NCBI GenBank assembly: GCA_021397835.1
Contig: JAJFZO010000575.1
Coordinates: forward strand, 129,001 to 193,000
Direction: 5' to 3'
Length of the DNA stretch: 64,000 nucleotides
From: Moringa oleifera
Taxonomy: Eukaryota > Streptophyta > Magnoliopsida > Brassicales > Moringaceae
Shown here: positions 33,840 through 48,671 of the stretch, one piece after another
Position numbering within the stretch: position 1 is the first letter of the stretch
Layout: each line of letters begins with the position of its first letter
The notes under the pieces: generated by a model
Database searches by the model: none
What the model was told of the DNA's origin: nothing
What the model saw: only the letters and a program-made list of their open reading frames with translations
Program-made: the position numbers and the translations under genes

Positions 33840-36700
33840 ATTAGTTGCTTAGAGTTTAGGAGTTCGTTACATTTTATATGGAGTAATTAATTATAAATAA
33901 GGATTTAATCTTCATAGCCTATTTAAAGGCTCCAAAGCTTGTGAATAAAAATTTCAATTATTCTCATCATTTGTTTTTAGTTGTGATATCCAAATCTTAA
34001 AGACCTCTGAAACCAAAGAGTGAAAAAAGGTGAGTATGTCATTATCTACTCTATCTTTTCAATCACAATACTCAAAAGGCCAACAATTTCGATTTTGCGC
34101 AAGTCGTCATCTCGCTTCGATGGTCACTATAACCATTGGAGCATGCTAATCGAAAACTTTTTACAGTCAAAACAATATTGATAAATTATTGAATTTCAAA
34201 TTCAAAAGTCGGTGCAGCTATGAGCAAAAGTTAAAAAGCTTAAAGACTTAAAAGCGAAGAATTTTCTCTTTTAAGCTATTAATCGTCCAATCTTGAAGAT
34301 ATATCCAAAGATATCTAAGATTCAATGAAAATAAAATATCAAAATTCTTCTAAAGTGAAACATGCACAGCTTCAAGCCTTGAGAAGAGATTTTAAAGTTT
34401 TGCAAATAAAAGATGGTGAATTTATTATAAGCTTTTCCTAGAAGAACTATGAAAATTACAAGTAAAATGAGATGCCACAGAGAAGAAATTAAAGATGTCA
34501 CAATATTAGAAAAAATTCGATGTTTTATCATGTGAGAATTTAACTGCGTTATTTACTTAAATGGAAGAGTCAAAAAAACATAGATGATCTTTCTCTTGAT
34601 GAATTACCAGATTTGTTGTTGGTCCATAAATTAAAAAAAAATCAAAGTTCAACAAAAGAGAAACAAGTTGTGAAAGTTTCTACAAATACTCACTTCAACA
34701 ATGTAAATGGAAGAGGTAAAAACCAAGGAAAAGGAAGGGGATCGAGGAAATAGAGATGATAACAAAAATAAAGATGGCAATAGAAATTTCAACATCAATA
34801 ATGACCAATTTTAAGGTAAAGGTAAAAATCAAGATCATGATAAATCTAAGATAAAATCCTATAAATGAGAAAAATATGGTCATTATGATTCTGAATGTTA
34901 TATTAAGCTTTCCAATAATAAAGGAAAAGAGGAGAATTCAAATTTTGTGGAAGATAAAAAGGAACTACAAACTTTGTTGATGGTTGTTCATGAAAAAAAA
35001 AAGAAGAAGACCAAATCAGATATTTGATATGCAGATATAGGTTGGAACAATCACATGAGTGGAAGTAAGTTCTCTTTTTCAAATCTAAATAAAAATTTTT
35101 ACTGTATTATTTTCTACTATAAAAATTACGAGAAAATATGATATTAATATATGAACTAAGAATAGTCTCATGGAAACAATTTCTAATATTATGTATACTC
35201 CTAGCCTAAAGCATATGAGTGTCGGTCAGTTGCAAGAAAAGAGGTATGTCGCTACAATTAAGAAAAGTGTTTGTGAAATTTATGATCTTGTTAGAAGTAG
35301 TTGCATTGTAATTGTCCATATGAGTTCTAACATGTTATTTTCAATGAGGATTGAAAGAATTCAATCCTATTTGATGGTTGAAGTGAAGGATTCCTTAGGG
35401 TTGTGACATTTTCATTATGCCCACTTAAGTTTTGGTGGATTAAAGGCACTATAAAACATGGTGATAGGCCTTCCGAAAGTTACACTCTCTCTCAACTTTG
35501 TGAAAAAATAGTTTTTAACAAACAACATCGTTCTCAATTTTTTAAAAAGAAGACTTGGAGAGCAAAAGAAGTGTTGGAGCTAGTGTATTCAAATATTGGT
35601 GATCTAATAAACTCATCTTCTAATGAAGGTAAAAGATAATTATTTTCATTGATAATTTTTCAAGAAAAACATGGTTTTTTATTAAAAAAATTGGAAGTGC
35701 TTACTGCATTTAAAAGCTTCAAAACTCTTGTAGAAAATGGAGCACACAAGACTATTAAGTCTTTACGAGCAAATCATGGTGATAAGTATTGCTTTAAAAA
35801 AATTGAAGATTTTTGTGTGTAACATGGCATTCGAAGAGAACTTACAATTACATATACGCCACAACAAAGTAGTGTATTAGAGCGAAAGAACAGAATAATT
35901 CTCAACATGGTGAGAAGTTTGTTGACAAAGGAAAGAGTTCCAAAGACCTATTGGCTAAACTAGAGTGTTCATATTTTATATAGAAGTCCAACTTTCACTA
36001 TTCAAAATAAAACATCTAAAGAAACTTGGAATGGAAGAAGATTAAGTGTAGATCACTTTAGAATCTTTGGCTTTGCTTATGCCCACATCCTAGATGAAAA
36101 AATGTAAAAACTTGATGACAAAGCTGAGAAATGCGTCTTTCTTAGTGTAAGTGAATCATTCAAAGCATATTTATTAGCAAAGAAGATTATGACCTAACAT
36201 GGATGCTGTTTTGATGAAAAAAATACTTAAAGATTGAAATGCTTGACAGGATCAAGTTTTAATACTTGTTATGCTTGATATTCATCAAACATAATTCAAA
36301 CAGTCACTAGAACTTCATAACTCATTGTAAAAGTTAATGAAAAAAGAGTTCTATCTGTTTATCGAGTTAAAAGACCTGCTTGGATAAAAGATTATAAAAT
36401 AACTGAGTTAAGCAATGCATTACTCATTTTGCTTTATTTACAAGTACTGACAAAGAAAAAAAATAAGGAAAAATAATGGATGATGAAATCAATTTCATTA
36501 AAAAGAATGATACTTGAAAGTGGTGTGATCTCCTTAAGGGGCATAAAACCATTGATGTGAAGTGTTTCAAGACAAAATTAAACAAAAATAGTGACATTGA
36601 TAAATATAAAACACGCTTGATGGCAAAAAAAGATACAAGCAACAATACGAGGTTGATCAAGTTGGTGGTTACATTAATGACAAAATTCTTGATCTTGTTT
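33840..36700 (+). mobile_element. Truncated, decayed Ty1/copia LTR retrotransposon
   Basis: Collinear copia blocks in broken frames. Gag start FDGHYNHWSMLIENFLQSK (about 34118), gag RRDFKVLQIKDGEF (about 34383), and DDLSLDELPDLLLVHKLK (about 34580). The zinc knuckle at 34857-34901 has its first Cys as Ser and its second as a stop, with GHYDSEC kept. Protease region NNHMSG (about 35050). GAG-pre-integrase HLSFGGLKAL (about 35423). Integrase ERKNRIILNMVRSLLTKERV (about 35880) and SVDHFRIFGFAYAH. Start of reverse transcriptase (KWCDLL.GHKTI, KTKLNKNSDIDKY) to about 36660, then the element stops: no YVDD box, RNase H or 3' LTR. A 5' LTR end may lie at about 33840-33980 (TATAAATA, AATAAA). Not functional. 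Confidence 0.82.
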
Positions 36701-37322
36701 TCAACTAGTGCAGGTATTTGTTGAGTAATCCTTTAGTTATGTTATGCTTGAAAATAAAAATAAAATAAAATTTATAAATTAAAAAAAAAATTATGAACTA
36801 AAACAAGCCCCAAGAAAATGGATTTCTTTAAGCTTAACCCAGCCCCAGGGAGACTAAAACAAACCCCAAATAGTGCGGATGCGGCAATCAATGTACCACA
36901 TATGAGCCACAACCCACATTATGAACAACAATAGCACATTCATTTCCGTTCATAATCCAATACAAAGTTTGCTGTGAAATAAATTGAAGAATGTGAATTC
37001 CATCCAGCTCTCACTCATTGCAGCTAAAGTCCAGTTAAATAAAAAGTTGAAATACATCTGTCCCTTCCCTTTTCCATAGGACCCAGAAATTGAGTTTCAT
37101 GGCAAACTATTCTTGATTAATAAAATGCCATGCTACAAAACTATCAAGCAAATCCATATGATAAGTAAAGAATGCTTCCACGAACCTCATATAATCAACT
37201 TCCATTAACACTTGATAAATTGGACACAGTTGCAAAGGCACTAACAGCTCCAAGTCAATGAAGGTGGTTAAAAAAAGCACTCTGAAATCAAAACTAAATG
37301 CCTGCTGACAAAATCAAACTAA
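36701..37322. other. Spacer and eL13 3' UTR
   Basis: No gene recognised. The right half is probably the 3' UTR of the eL13 gene, which ends at 37323 on the minus strand. Confidence 0.4.
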
Positions 37323-38660
<1,338 letters not shown>

Positions 38661-38670
38661 CTACACCAAC

Positions 38671-39777
38671 CTGTAAAGCACTGGTATGAGTCACAAACAT
38701 TGTTCAATATCATAAGACAAATTAATACAATTGAAATGCAAGATAAGAGACGTGATAAGATGATAAAAGGAGGCTGGTAATTCCTTATTCTTTTTCTTAT
38801 CTTTCATGGGAAGGCAGATAAAGTAACTGATGCCCAGAAAATTTCATTTGATTTCTCCCACAACATCATAACATACCATGAACTGATCAAGATGACTCTT
38901 TCCAAGAACAATCTAAGTGTGACCTAATAGAATGTTGGGAACAAAATGAGCAAAACAAGTCCCAAATTCATATGGGTACATACCACAGGTTGTATGAAAA
39001 CTTACGAATTCCACTATAGGAGAATAATAACACCACATATAACCTGACAGAATCAAAACTAGTAGCTTGTGACTAGTCTCTTTAAAGGCTGAGAGATTTC
39101 ACCCTCAACATGCCAATTTATTCAAATAATCTTTGTAATCAGAAATGCTTCTAAAAGTATAATCATTTAAAACGATAATTGTGATCCATTGCAAAGAATC
39201 ACTGAACCTGCAAGAAAAAGGCAGCTGATTTCTCAAGTTCTTTTTTTTTTAAATTGTTAATTAAATCCTAAATAGTTTTCTTGGGAAACTGGAAGCTTCA
39301 TTAACAAGATCCTACTTGAAGAAACTTAGCGCACTTCGTTTTCTATCCCAAGTTATTGGCAATCAAAATACAACAGACGACTGGAGGCATAACCAACAAA
39401 GGACACGGTTATTTTGTTGAATAAATCAAGCATCAAAAATCCTATTACAAAGCCTCAATCAACAGAGCGTCAGACATCATAAAAGTCTAAAAGATCTGGC
39501 ATTGCATGGAAGAGCATAAAATTATTTCCAGTGTGTGTAAGCACAAAAAAGGTTACAAAACATTGAATCGCTTCGGTTATTATTTTCTTCGTTAACGACG
39601 AAAGACCAGCGAAAGGAAAAGCTTCCGCTAGAATATAATGAAAAGTGGAACAAGAAAAATTAGCTGAAACATTTCCTTTCCGGAAGCAGACGAATAGCTG
39701 AAGGAGAAGATATGAAAGTAAACAAAGAAAACAGAAAGAGGAATAGAAATGCGAAAAGCTGAAGAGGGAGAACTTAC
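38671..39777 (-). other. 5' UTR intron of the eL13 gene
   Basis: On the minus strand the donor is CAACT/GTAAGTTC at 39777 and the acceptor TTTACAG/GTTGG ends at 38671, 14 bases before the ATG. Long leader introns are common in plant ribosomal-protein genes and often raise expression. Confidence 0.75.
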
Positions 39778-39884
39778 AGTTGCTAGAAGGAATTGAAAGG
39801 CGAAAGTGGAGCGAGGAGTCCCTCCCCGTCTCTCACAAATAGAGTTGCGTGCGGCCGGAGAGAGGGGGGGTTAATTTGAGGGAG

Positions 39885-39981
39885 AAACCCTAGTTTGGTG
39901 GCTTCATTGGACCATCCACTGGGAAGTAGCTTGTGAAATGAGCTGGGCCTAACTGAGATGTCTTAAATGAATAAATGGGCT
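39885..39981 (-). promoter_or_regulatory. telo-box and site II elements in the eL13 promoter
   Basis: AAACCCTA (telo-box) is at 39885-39892, with TGGGCC at 39944-39949 and TGGGCT at 39976-39981 (site II, TGGGCY). This pairing is the known signature of plant ribosomal-protein promoters and growth-linked, TCP-dependent transcription. The sites lie just upstream of the non-coding first exon. Confidence 0.75.
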
Positions 39982-40623
39982 GCCTTGTTTAAATTGCTGT
40001 TCGGGCAGCAACTGCAGTTGATTGAGTTTGCATTTCTGTGGGATATCTCCCATGTCTCAACGTTATGCACTGCCGATCTGCTCAGAGAAGCCCAGCCCAG
40101 ACAGAAGATTCTACTTTCATTCAGACTGTCTTCTTTTTAGATTATTAATTAGTTCATCCCTTCCCTTTGACCTGATCCATCTGGCATTGGCATCCACCAT
40201 TTTAAGTGGAACTGTGAAGTTGAAATTGAAATTTGGTCCCCATTTGTTCTGTTTCTGTCCGTCTGTATCTTCGCTATCATTAAGGAAGAGAGATCCCAAA
40301 ACATCTTACCCAAATCTGCATATCTCATACTGTCACTACTTGCTTGGCAGCATAACAATCTAAAACAAAAAAAAAAAAAAAAATCATCCTTACCAGACCC
40401 AAGAAAAACTTAAAAAAAAAAAAAAGGAAACAATTCAAAATAATGTTTCTGTCTTTGTTTAAAAGAAAGAGTAAACGGGCCGTAGTAATTAAGATCATGC
40501 ACACATGATACACATCCTTGTCCTGTTTCTTTTTTGCTTCTAAACTCTACTGGTTGATCATTTGGCAGTCAAAGAGAGCAGTGAAGTTATAGGCATCAGC
40601 TAGCAGTGCTGGACGTGAGAGAT
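39982..40623. other. Spacer between the eL13 promoter and cyclin D6
   Basis: No gene recognised. Poly-A runs at about 40365-40381 and 40410-40425. The right end is likely the 3' UTR of the cyclin gene. Confidence 0.4.
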
Positions 40624-42011
40624 TCATGGACCCCTTTTGGTTTTCCTTCTCTTCATATCCGTCTCTGACTTTGTTGCGGTGCTACCGCTTTTATCACTTT
40701 CGGAGATCCAAAAATGCCGCTCCACCACGTTCACCCTCCACATCGTCTCGTACTCATCCATTACACGGTAACATTCCATCATCTTTTCCTGTATTAAAAT
40801 TGTCAAATCCTGTCATATACCCTCTTTACGTTTTACCAATGTGAAAATACAACACACACACCTAAGCCCATCTACCTTATTTACATATGAACAATTGGAG
40901 ACAGATTTTTTAAAGGACAGGAACAGCGAGGGAAGGAGCTCATGACAAGCAAAGAGAAGAGCCGAGGCAGCGACTATTGATGGCTTGAATTCTAGAAGCT
41001 TCATATCTGCTTGCAAATGAAGCACAAATAGAAATCACCCAACACCAGAATATTGCGTGATAAGCATGCATATAGGTTGTTGGGTGGGTATCTTTACCAT
41101 TTTGAGCTTTCAAGAGGATTTCAGCAGCTCGAGCCTTGAGAACCTGCCTTGCCGCAGGGTCTTGGAGCTTCAAAAGAGAAAGGAAAAACGGAATGAACGA
41201 GAAAGGAGTGACTGAGCGCATTCTCCATTTTAGAGCTCCCAGGACAAGGTACTCCATTCGCTCTATTTTTTGTCTCTCAAATATGAAACCTCCACCCTGT
41301 TTATGCACAACTACGTCAACTCGCACATCACGCCCCTTCATATCCATATTCACAAATTTCACTTTTACCTGGCAATCAGTGAGACCCAACTCTGTTTTCG
41401 TCATCTTGGCAGCTAAAGTGACGCAAGAGATTGCAAGAAGCCGAAGGACCCATGGCTCTGCTTGCTGTACCTTTTAAGATTTTGTCAGATCTTATTACAT
41501 CTATAGCCAAAAAGCCAAATATAATCTCAGGACGTATCAAATCCAGAACTAGAAAGCAGGATTCTTTACCACCATTCCTTCGCTTGATAAGAACCGATCA
41601 AGGTAATTGACAGCAAGGTACGATAAGAACGGATCAAACTTGCAAGAAAACTGAAATGGTAAAACTCACCCTGTTCAGTTCTCGGGATGACGAAGAGATG
41701 TGCAGAGAAATAGCTATAAACTTTTCTGGAACACTGGGTTTTTTATTTCATTTTCTTGGTTGATGAGAGAAAAAAGGGGAAAAAAAAGAAGAGGGAAATG
41801 GTATATTATTTCTATGTGTATATACCTGAAGGATTGAAGAGATGGCTTCTCGTCTGACAGAGATGTGAACATCTCCAGCTCCAGCTTTAAGAGTCTTCAA
41901 ATATTTGTCTGCAGGCATGTAATCGGATTCAATGAGGAAGAGAGAAGAAGCTGTATCTGTAGAGTTGTGGTCAAGAGAATTTGTTAATGGGTTTTCGAGA
42001 TCGAACTCCAT
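40624..42011 (-). CDS. CYCD6: D-type cyclin, CYCD6;1-like
   Basis: Six exons on the minus strand: 42011-41826, 41650-41570, 41464-41369, 41296-41098, 41006-40876, 40788-40624, giving 285 residues with all phases consistent. It starts MEFDLENPLTNSLDHNSTDT. The cyclin box includes VRREAISSILQ, DPFLSYLAVNYLDRFLSSEG and PWVLRLLAISCVTLAAKM. The C-terminal cyclin fold has ERMEYLVLGALKWRMRSVTP, SFIPFF and MKLLEFKPSIVAASALLFAC. No LxCxE retinoblastoma-binding motif is visible, as expected for the CYCD6 branch. In Arabidopsis CYCD6;1 is induced by SHORT-ROOT/SCARECROW and drives the formative division of root ground tissue; the same role is inferred. The donor of exon 2 is chosen at 41570 over 41573 because it keeps the MxQ..PW alignment. 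Confidence 0.92.
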
Positions 42012-42133
42012 CGACGACTCTGGTAAAGCGTAGGCTCAGGGACTGAAAGGAAAGAGCAAGATGCACGTCGTTAAGATGGCTGTCAAGAAAGACAGAGAGA
42101 CTTGAGTGATGTTTTCTTTCTTAAAAGGGGTGG

Positions 42134-42168
42134 AGTGGGGAGTGGGGAGTGGGGAGTGGGGAGTGGGG
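42134..42168 (+). repeat. Five perfect AGTGGGG heptamers upstream of cyclin D6
   Basis: Five uninterrupted 7-bp units, preceded by AGGGGTGG, give six runs of four Gs on the plus strand. The array lies 123-157 bases upstream of the cyclin start codon (the gene is on minus), so in its leader or proximal promoter. The spacing (G4 runs with 3-base loops) fits the G-quadruplex pattern. Confidence 0.9.
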
Positions 42169-44572
42169 AGTTGGAGACTTGAACTTCACTCCTCTGACTC
42201 TGGGGCAATATCTTATAATTATATGGTGTTCTGCATCGACATCTCCTCTCTGACTGGGCAGTGCTCTGTGAGAGATAGAGGGTTTATATCGGAGGAGGAT
42301 TGACTAGTGTCAGCTAGAAATCTGTCATTTTTCTTTTTGTTTTGCTTGTTTTGACTTTTCAACAGCGAAGCCACAAACAAAAGTGAAGTGGTAAGTTTGA
42401 TTTGTTTGCCATCTTCGCACCAAACCAGGTAACTACTCTTCAGCGAAAAGCTTGGAAAAACTGCAATTGGCAGAGGTCCTAGTGTTCAAATTTCAACCAC
42501 TACGAACATTACAAGACAATAGTTTAAGCTTGGTCTGCCTCAAGGAACTCACTGGCACTGATTGGAAAGATAATCAAGAAGAGTTAGGTGTTGGCGTTAG
42601 GAGGAGAGCCCAAGCAGCAGCAGGACCGTGCCCGTATACAGGGAGCTCCTCCCTTTTATCTTTGTCCCCGTTTCCCTTGTCTGAACGAGATCAATGGAAA
42701 CACAGAGACAAAAGCCTCGTTCTACAGGCCTTACAAAATGATATGAAATGTCAATTTTCCAGGGAGAAAGGTCCCAACATGCAACCACTTTTTTTTGTTT
42801 TTTGGAGTCATTCACCGCATTTCTTAATGATACTTTGACCAATGTATAGACACATATGCCTTTTATCTGCTTTAGAGCACCAAGTACAATATTAATTATT
42901 ATAGAAAGTGTGGATCCCACATACTAATTAATTAAACCCCCCTCTTTTTTTTTTCTTACTCTAATTAATTACTTGCAATTCAGTGGGACAGTACTGGCTA
43001 AAAGGATCTTGATGCATGTCTCATGTTGCACATGCCTAGAGATCTCTAACCTTCCTAGAAACTTAAGACCTGTACTTAACAAAGTTGTTGGCATGGAACT
43101 GCTTTATTATATAAAAAATGATATATAGCAATGAAAAATATTGAATACACAAGCTCGTAGGCAGCAGCTACCTATATATAAATATATATATATTATATTC
43201 ATAATTTGTCTGCAGCACAAAAATAATTGGATATAATGAAGTTAATTAATGGACTGTATTCCTCATTATACAATTATGTATGCTGGGTGGATGCTGCTTC
43301 ATTCATTCGTGCTTAATTAAATTTGGATGCAGTGCTACATAGTAGTGGCAGTAGTCATGCTATTGTTTACAATATAAGATTAAAGCCTGAATAGCAGAGT
43401 GATCCCTTGCAATTAAAATGTATGTGTTTGGGAGACAAAAAGCAAGGCTGCTGGCTATATAATATTATATTAATTACCAGAAGAAGCCAACAGAGAGACT
43501 TCAAATTTTTGTTCATCGCTTGGATATGCATGCCTTCATTTGAAGGTTGCTTCAAGCTTGCTCTATCCCCTACTGCTCTGCTTTATGATTCATCCATACC
43601 ATTTTTTTTTTTACTTTACTTTTGTTATGCATGAGTATGCATTGGTGCAAGAGAAAGCCTAAAGAAACCCAAACAAATCCATTTTTACTCAGGCGGATAC
43701 CTCCCTTTTGCTTTTCCTCTATATACTGTTATCTATACTTACATACTGCAACAGGCAGGAGAAGAGTTACATTTAATTAGCTAAGAGTGCTTTGGAAACT
43801 TAAAAAAAGTTGTGACTGGAAAGATCTTTACAAATACATGATTTACTCCCAACTGCATGCTTTGAATTGGGAAGAGAGAGGCACACGCTACAAGAGACCC
43901 CAACATGAACGGAAAAAGCAGATGATTGGTGATGATGAGGACGGCATGTTTTCCATATCTATAGCGCCTACACCATCATTGTCTGCTCTCCCTGAGTTCA
44001 TATTTTATAAATAGTGTTGTCAGCGTGTGTCGTTCACAACCAAGTGGGCCTCTGCATCGGCAAAGCCCAAAGCATTATCAGTCAATGCGTCCTCTGTTTC
44101 ATGTTAATCTTTTGAAGGCTCTCTCATCCATGCATATCGTGGGCTTTCTATTCTACAACCCACAGTTTTCATATTCATTACTCTTTGTATGCGCTCTGGC
44201 GGCATTGTTAATTTGTCCAATAAGCCCCAGGAGAATGGACAAATTAGTTGCTGATCCAACTAGGCTGACATGGGATAAACCCAGAGGCCCGCAATCTATC
44301 CTTTCGTACTATGTTTCATTTTGGTCCCATTGGGAGATCATTCACTTCAGATTTCGGCCCTGATAGGCTCATGCTCGACTTCAGATGAGCCACTTTGTGC
44401 ACGAGAAAGAGAGACCTCTCATCTCTAAAACATGTGGCTACCTCACTTCCTGCCCGCTCTGTGCCTTATCTGCTCGCTGTTCGTGGCCGTTATAGCTTAG
44501 CCATCTCCCAATATTATCAACGCAAAAGAAATCAATATTACCCGAACATCCTCTCCAACAATTCTCAGCAGC
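42169..44572. other. Intergenic region between divergent cyclin D6 and PetC genes
   Basis: No gene recognised; short frames lack coding character. It should contain the promoters of both genes. TA-rich stretches are at 43160-43200 and 43455-43475. Confidence 0.45.
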
Positions 44573-46367
<1,795 letters not shown>

Positions 46368-47449
46368 GCCTTTCTATGTCCCTGTCCAATATTAAAGATG
46401 TAGAGAGCCAATCCCCTTTTGCAACACTTCATGAAGATCAGGAGCTATGCTTTTCTAAAATGAGGCTTGTAAGATGCAAGAAAACCTGATTTTAGTGTTA
46501 TGCATGCCACTGATAATGCTTGTGATATCAAATTTCTGTAACCTATTCTTTGTATGTTGTTAACCATTGCAACATTCAACAGGAAGCTGCTGTGGCTTCT
46601 CAAGGCTAATCTTGCCTGGCACTCGTATTGCATGTTTTCACCATGGTTTGCACAGCTAAAATCTTGTTCAAAATGTTTTTAGCAGGGAGGCTGTTAAGGC
46701 GAGAGAAATGAAGGCCTTGTCTGATTTTTCTCAATGGAAAGAAGACCTGAGTATCAGAGGAAGCAAATATTGGAATAGGTGGTAAGTGCAGTAGTAAAAG
46801 CAAAGGCATAAAAGTCAGAGAGATGAATTTGGTTGATTAGCATGTGACATATTCAATCAACAAGTTCCACTTACTGTGAGAGAAGAAACTCAGACAGGTT
46901 AGTAATCTGCTTACAGAAGTTATTAGGTCATACTTGCATTATTAATGTGGTTTAAATATCTTTGTCAAGTCTGTTAAGTGGCAAAGGAAGAGTCTGATGG
47001 TAAAGCCCTCTGATGATTAGTTCATCAGTGTTACATATAGGAGTCTTTTAGCCCATTAAAGAGCAGAATCCTTATTCCCAAACTCCCCCATTTGTCATTC
47101 TTTTCGTGGCTCACATAGGTGTCATTTATATTCTCATCAAACTGATATGGGAGACTGGTTTTCCTGGAGGTGGCAATGATTTAGGAATGGAAGAGACGAG
47201 AGAGATACTGAATGAGAACTGTCCTGTGGGTCTTAAAGAGCGTAAAATTGGCAACTAAAACTACAGTCTCCTATCTGCAATTAAAGCTTCGGTTTTTTTT
47301 TTTTTTCTCGAGAATCTGATCCATGTCAAGACATTTGAACGCAAGTAAGGTCGAAGAAGATGAACAATAAATGCTGGATAGGATTTCTACACATGAATGC
47401 TCAAAGATGAGTACAAAGGCTGTAACGGTAACATAAGATACCAAGCATT
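46368..47449 (+). other. PetC 3' UTR and spacer
   Basis: No gene recognised. Probably 3' UTR for the first few hundred bases, then spacer up to the decarboxylase pseudogene. Confidence 0.4.
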
Positions 47450-48671
47450 TCAACAATAAATGCGGGATATGCATAACGCAGCAGGCCCTTTCAGCAATAC
47501 ATCCGCTCCTTCCCTTATCAACAGCCACGCCGCCACCACGGGCCTCTCCTCCGTTAGTGTGGCCCGCACAGCAAACCTCAGCATGTATACCCTTGGTGCG
47601 GGTCATACACATCCGCCCACTTGAGTTGACCCACTCTAGTAGTTTCCGGTTCAAAATCTCTATGTAGCCCGAACCGGCCCATGATCCCGGATTCGATCGG
47701 GAACACAACAAAGCGAACCTCCTGGCACCACAATCTCGAACTGCGGGTCCGCATTCACGAACCCCTCGAACGTTTTGCCCGACGGCACATCCGACTGGAT
47801 GTGGCTTTGCAGCTCCGCAACACCAGCCACAAACGGAGCGACTTGAATCTTTGCCCCGTACCCACTTGCCAGTCCTTGTGAGTCTGAATCGCTCGGTTTG
47901 TTTCTCAAGTACTCCGGATTGGTGCTCAATGCTTTGATCAACAAGCTGGGTGGTTTGACCCACAAGCAACAGCAGTCGAGGTAACTGAGAAGCCACTTGC
48001 GCGGTCTCAAACTCAGCGAGTCAACGCGCCCGACCCCATTCAAGTAGTGGCTAGACTCGGGGCAAATGCATGCCCTGCCAGCGTAGGCAGCGTCAACGTG
48101 CAGCCACATGCCGAACTCGTTGGCCACCTCAGCAAGTGGTGCCACGGGATCCACAGCAGTTGTTGAAGTGGTCCCAACTGTCACACAAAGGTAAAGTGGG
48201 ACCAAGCCGGCTACCACGTCGGCCTCCACAATCCTACGTAACAGCTTGGGAGACAGAGGAAGACGCGTGTCAAAACTGGTCGGTACAACGCTTATTGCGC
48301 GGGTAGAGACCAGCTATTTTGCATGCTTTGGAGAACGTAAGAGTGAGTCTGATCAGATGCATAGGCAACAAGCTTATGGATATTATCTGCACCAATCGCG
48401 TCAAGCATCCGTTCTCTTGCGGCAGCAAAAGTAACCAGAATGGACTCGCTGGTCGTGTTCTGAATGACGCCACCACCAGAGCCAGAAAACATGAACGATC
48501 TCGGCAGCTTTAGAATGTGAGCCAACCAGTCCATAACGAGCATCTCCAGCTCTGTGGCTGCGGAGACGCAAGCCAGTCAAAGCCCACAGAGTTGAAGCAA
48601 GTGCAGAGCATTTCGCCTAGGAAAGCGGCGGTGCTGACGGTTGCAGGGAGGAATCCGAAGAAGTTTTATTG
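47450..48671 (-). pseudogene. Aromatic L-amino-acid (tyrosine-type) decarboxylase pseudogene
   Basis: A 5'-truncated, intronless copy on the minus strand. It starts at [20 protein letters not shown] with about the first third of the family missing. It continues [75 protein letters not shown] and NPEYLRNKPSDSD, ending ILNRKLLEWVNSSG, VAAWLLIREGADVLL. Frameshifts are evident near 48580 (one base lost), near 48300, after SDSDS (about 47880, roughly a dozen bases lost) and near 47720. The PLP-lysine block reads RPRKWLLS where the family has HK, so the His is lost but the Lys is kept. Functional relatives make tyramine, phenylethylamine or aromatic aldehydes in the cytosol; this copy should be dead. 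Confidence 0.88.

Noticed and set aside
43787..44363. Short frames upstream of PetC
   Set aside because: No homology recognised and no splice logic; treated as promoter region.
47681..48306. Plus-strand open frames over the decarboxylase pseudogene
   Set aside because: Antisense shadows of former coding sequence.
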